64,000 bases of DNA from Sagittula marina (GTDB lineage: Bacteria; Pseudomonadota; Alphaproteobacteria; Rhodobacterales; Rhodobacteraceae). The stretch spans positions 62,001 through 126,000 of the forward strand of contig NZ_JACIEJ010000011.1 in the NCBI RefSeq assembly GCF_014196795.1, written 5' to 3'. Below the pieces are notes generated by a model, which was not told where the DNA came from, made no database searches, and worked only from the letters and a program-made list of their open reading frames with translations. The position numbers were made by a program, and so were the translations under genes. Of the stretch, positions 63,286 through 64,000 are shown in pieces; within the stretch, counting starts at the first letter, position 1, and each line of letters begins with the position of its first letter.

Positions 63286-64000
63286 TCAGCCCTTCGAGAT
63301 GTCGGGCGCATCCACTGCCTTCATGCCGACGATATGATAGCCGCTGTCGACGTGGTGCGTCTCTCCGGTGACACCGTTGGACAGGTTCGACAGCAGATAC
63401 AGGGCAGAGCCGCCCACATCGTCGATGGTCACATTGCGGCGCAACGGCGAGTTGTATTCGTTCCACTTCATGATGTAGCGGAAATCGCCGATGCCGGAGG
63501 CGGCCAGCGTTTTGATCGGTCCGGCAGAAATCGCGTTGACGCGAATCCCGTCCTTGCCCAGATCTTCGGCCAGATACCGCACGGAGGCCTCCAGCGCGGC
63601 CTTGGCCACGCCCATCACGTTGTAATGTGGCATGATGCGCTCTGCGCCGTAGTAGGTCAGCGTCACGGCGGAGCTGCCCGGCTTCATCATCTTTTCGGCG
63701 CGCTGCATCACGGCGGTGAAGCTGTAGACAGAGATGTCCATGGTCAGCTGAAAGTTGCCGCGCGTGGTGTCCACATAGCGGCCCCGAAGCTCGTTCTTGT
63801 CGGAAAAGCCGATGGCATGGACGATAAAGTCGAGGTCTTCCCAATCCTGGGACAGGCTGTCGAAAAGCATGTCGATGGAGCCTTCGTCGCCCACGTCGCA
63901 GGGCAGCACAATGCTCGAGCCCAGCTTCTCGGCCAAGGGTTCGACGCGCTTCTTCAATGCCTCGCCCTGATAAGAGAATGCCAGCTCCGCGCCAGCGTCG
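63286..64000 (-). CDS. fabI: Enoyl-ACP reductase FabI (5' partial)
   Basis: NADH-dependent last step of fatty acid elongation. The gene runs off the right edge: the start and glycine-rich cofactor loop are outside the window, and the visible part begins within the DAGAELAFSYQGEALKKRV segment. Visible motifs are DFIVHAIGFSDKNELRGRY, a TLTYYGAERIMPHYNVMGVAKAAL block with the Tyr and Lys of the SDR active site, and GIRVNAISAGPIKTLAASGI. About 238 codons are visible of a usual 260-270. Confidence 0.96.
   Translation of the reverse strand, partial: DAGAELAFSYQGEALKKRVEPLAEKLGSSIVLPCDVGDEGSIDMLFDSLSQDWEDLDFIVHAIGFSDKNELRGRYVDTTRGNFQLTMDISVYSFTAVMQRAEKMMKPGSSAVTLTYYGAERIMPHYNVMGVAKAALEASVRYLAEDLGKDGIRVNAISAGPIKTLAASGIGDFRYIMKWNEYNSPLRRNVTIDDVGGSALYLLSNLSNGVTGETHHVDSGYHIVGMKAVDAPDISKG

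Overview
The window is high-GC, gene-dense chromosomal DNA from an alphaproteobacterium, almost certainly a member of the Rhodobacteraceae (Roseobacter group). The evidence is the DUF177-rpmF-plsX-fabH-ihfA-merR block, the ppiD-trpE neighbourhood, a HemB without the zinc cysteines, a BamE lipoprotein, an OlsB ornithine-lipid enzyme, a short form II CO-dehydrogenase-like gene pair and G+C-rich intergenic hairpins. No replication origin, intact mobile element, prophage or CRISPR array is visible.

Layout. 1-3.2 kb: large (5' truncated) and medium subunits of a form II CoxL-type molybdenum hydroxylase. 3.2-6.2 kb (minus): a NosR-family flavoprotein/iron-sulfur membrane protein translationally coupled to an ApbE flavinyltransferase, with no nosZ nearby. 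6.2-20.3 kb: housekeeping and stress genes (SYLF lipoprotein, hemB, mfd, excalibur protein, GAPDH, DoxX and DUF808 membrane proteins, SDR/GST/aldehyde dehydrogenase operon, zinc-type quinone reductase). 20.9-23.0 kb: an orphan chemoreceptor between two gene-poor stretches.

23.8-33.9 kb is the main accessory region: an apparently complete but unassigned catabolic locus for a phenolic or similar cyclic compound. It has IclR and TetR regulators, a flavodoxin-fold oxidoreductase, a cupin, an extradiol dioxygenase, a SnoaL-like protein, a small alpha/beta hydrolase, a two-component flavin monooxygenase, an outer-membrane channel of the phenol-degradation type, a BKACE-family enzyme and an HpcH/HpaI aldolase. 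Most of these are coupled by ATGA/TGATG overlaps. The sequence suggests hydroxylation, ring opening, hydrolysis and aldol cleavage. A decayed IS5-family transposase follows, then a tRNA-Ile2(CAU).

35.6-64 kb returns to core genes: DUF2945 protein, a membrane protein carrying an expanded hexanucleotide repeat, purMN, rnd, sufE, dcd, tRNA-Pro, the merR-ihfA-fabH-plsX-rpmF-DUF177 cluster, bamE, olsB, an ABC-F ATPase, an AbrB-type membrane protein, a histone-deacetylase-like enzyme, tRNA-Gly, a two-part LPLAT-like protein, trpE, ppiD, an aminotransferase, a divergent HxlR/quinone-reductase pair, gpt and fabI (truncated by the window end). All calls rest on reading the sequence; no database search was possible.
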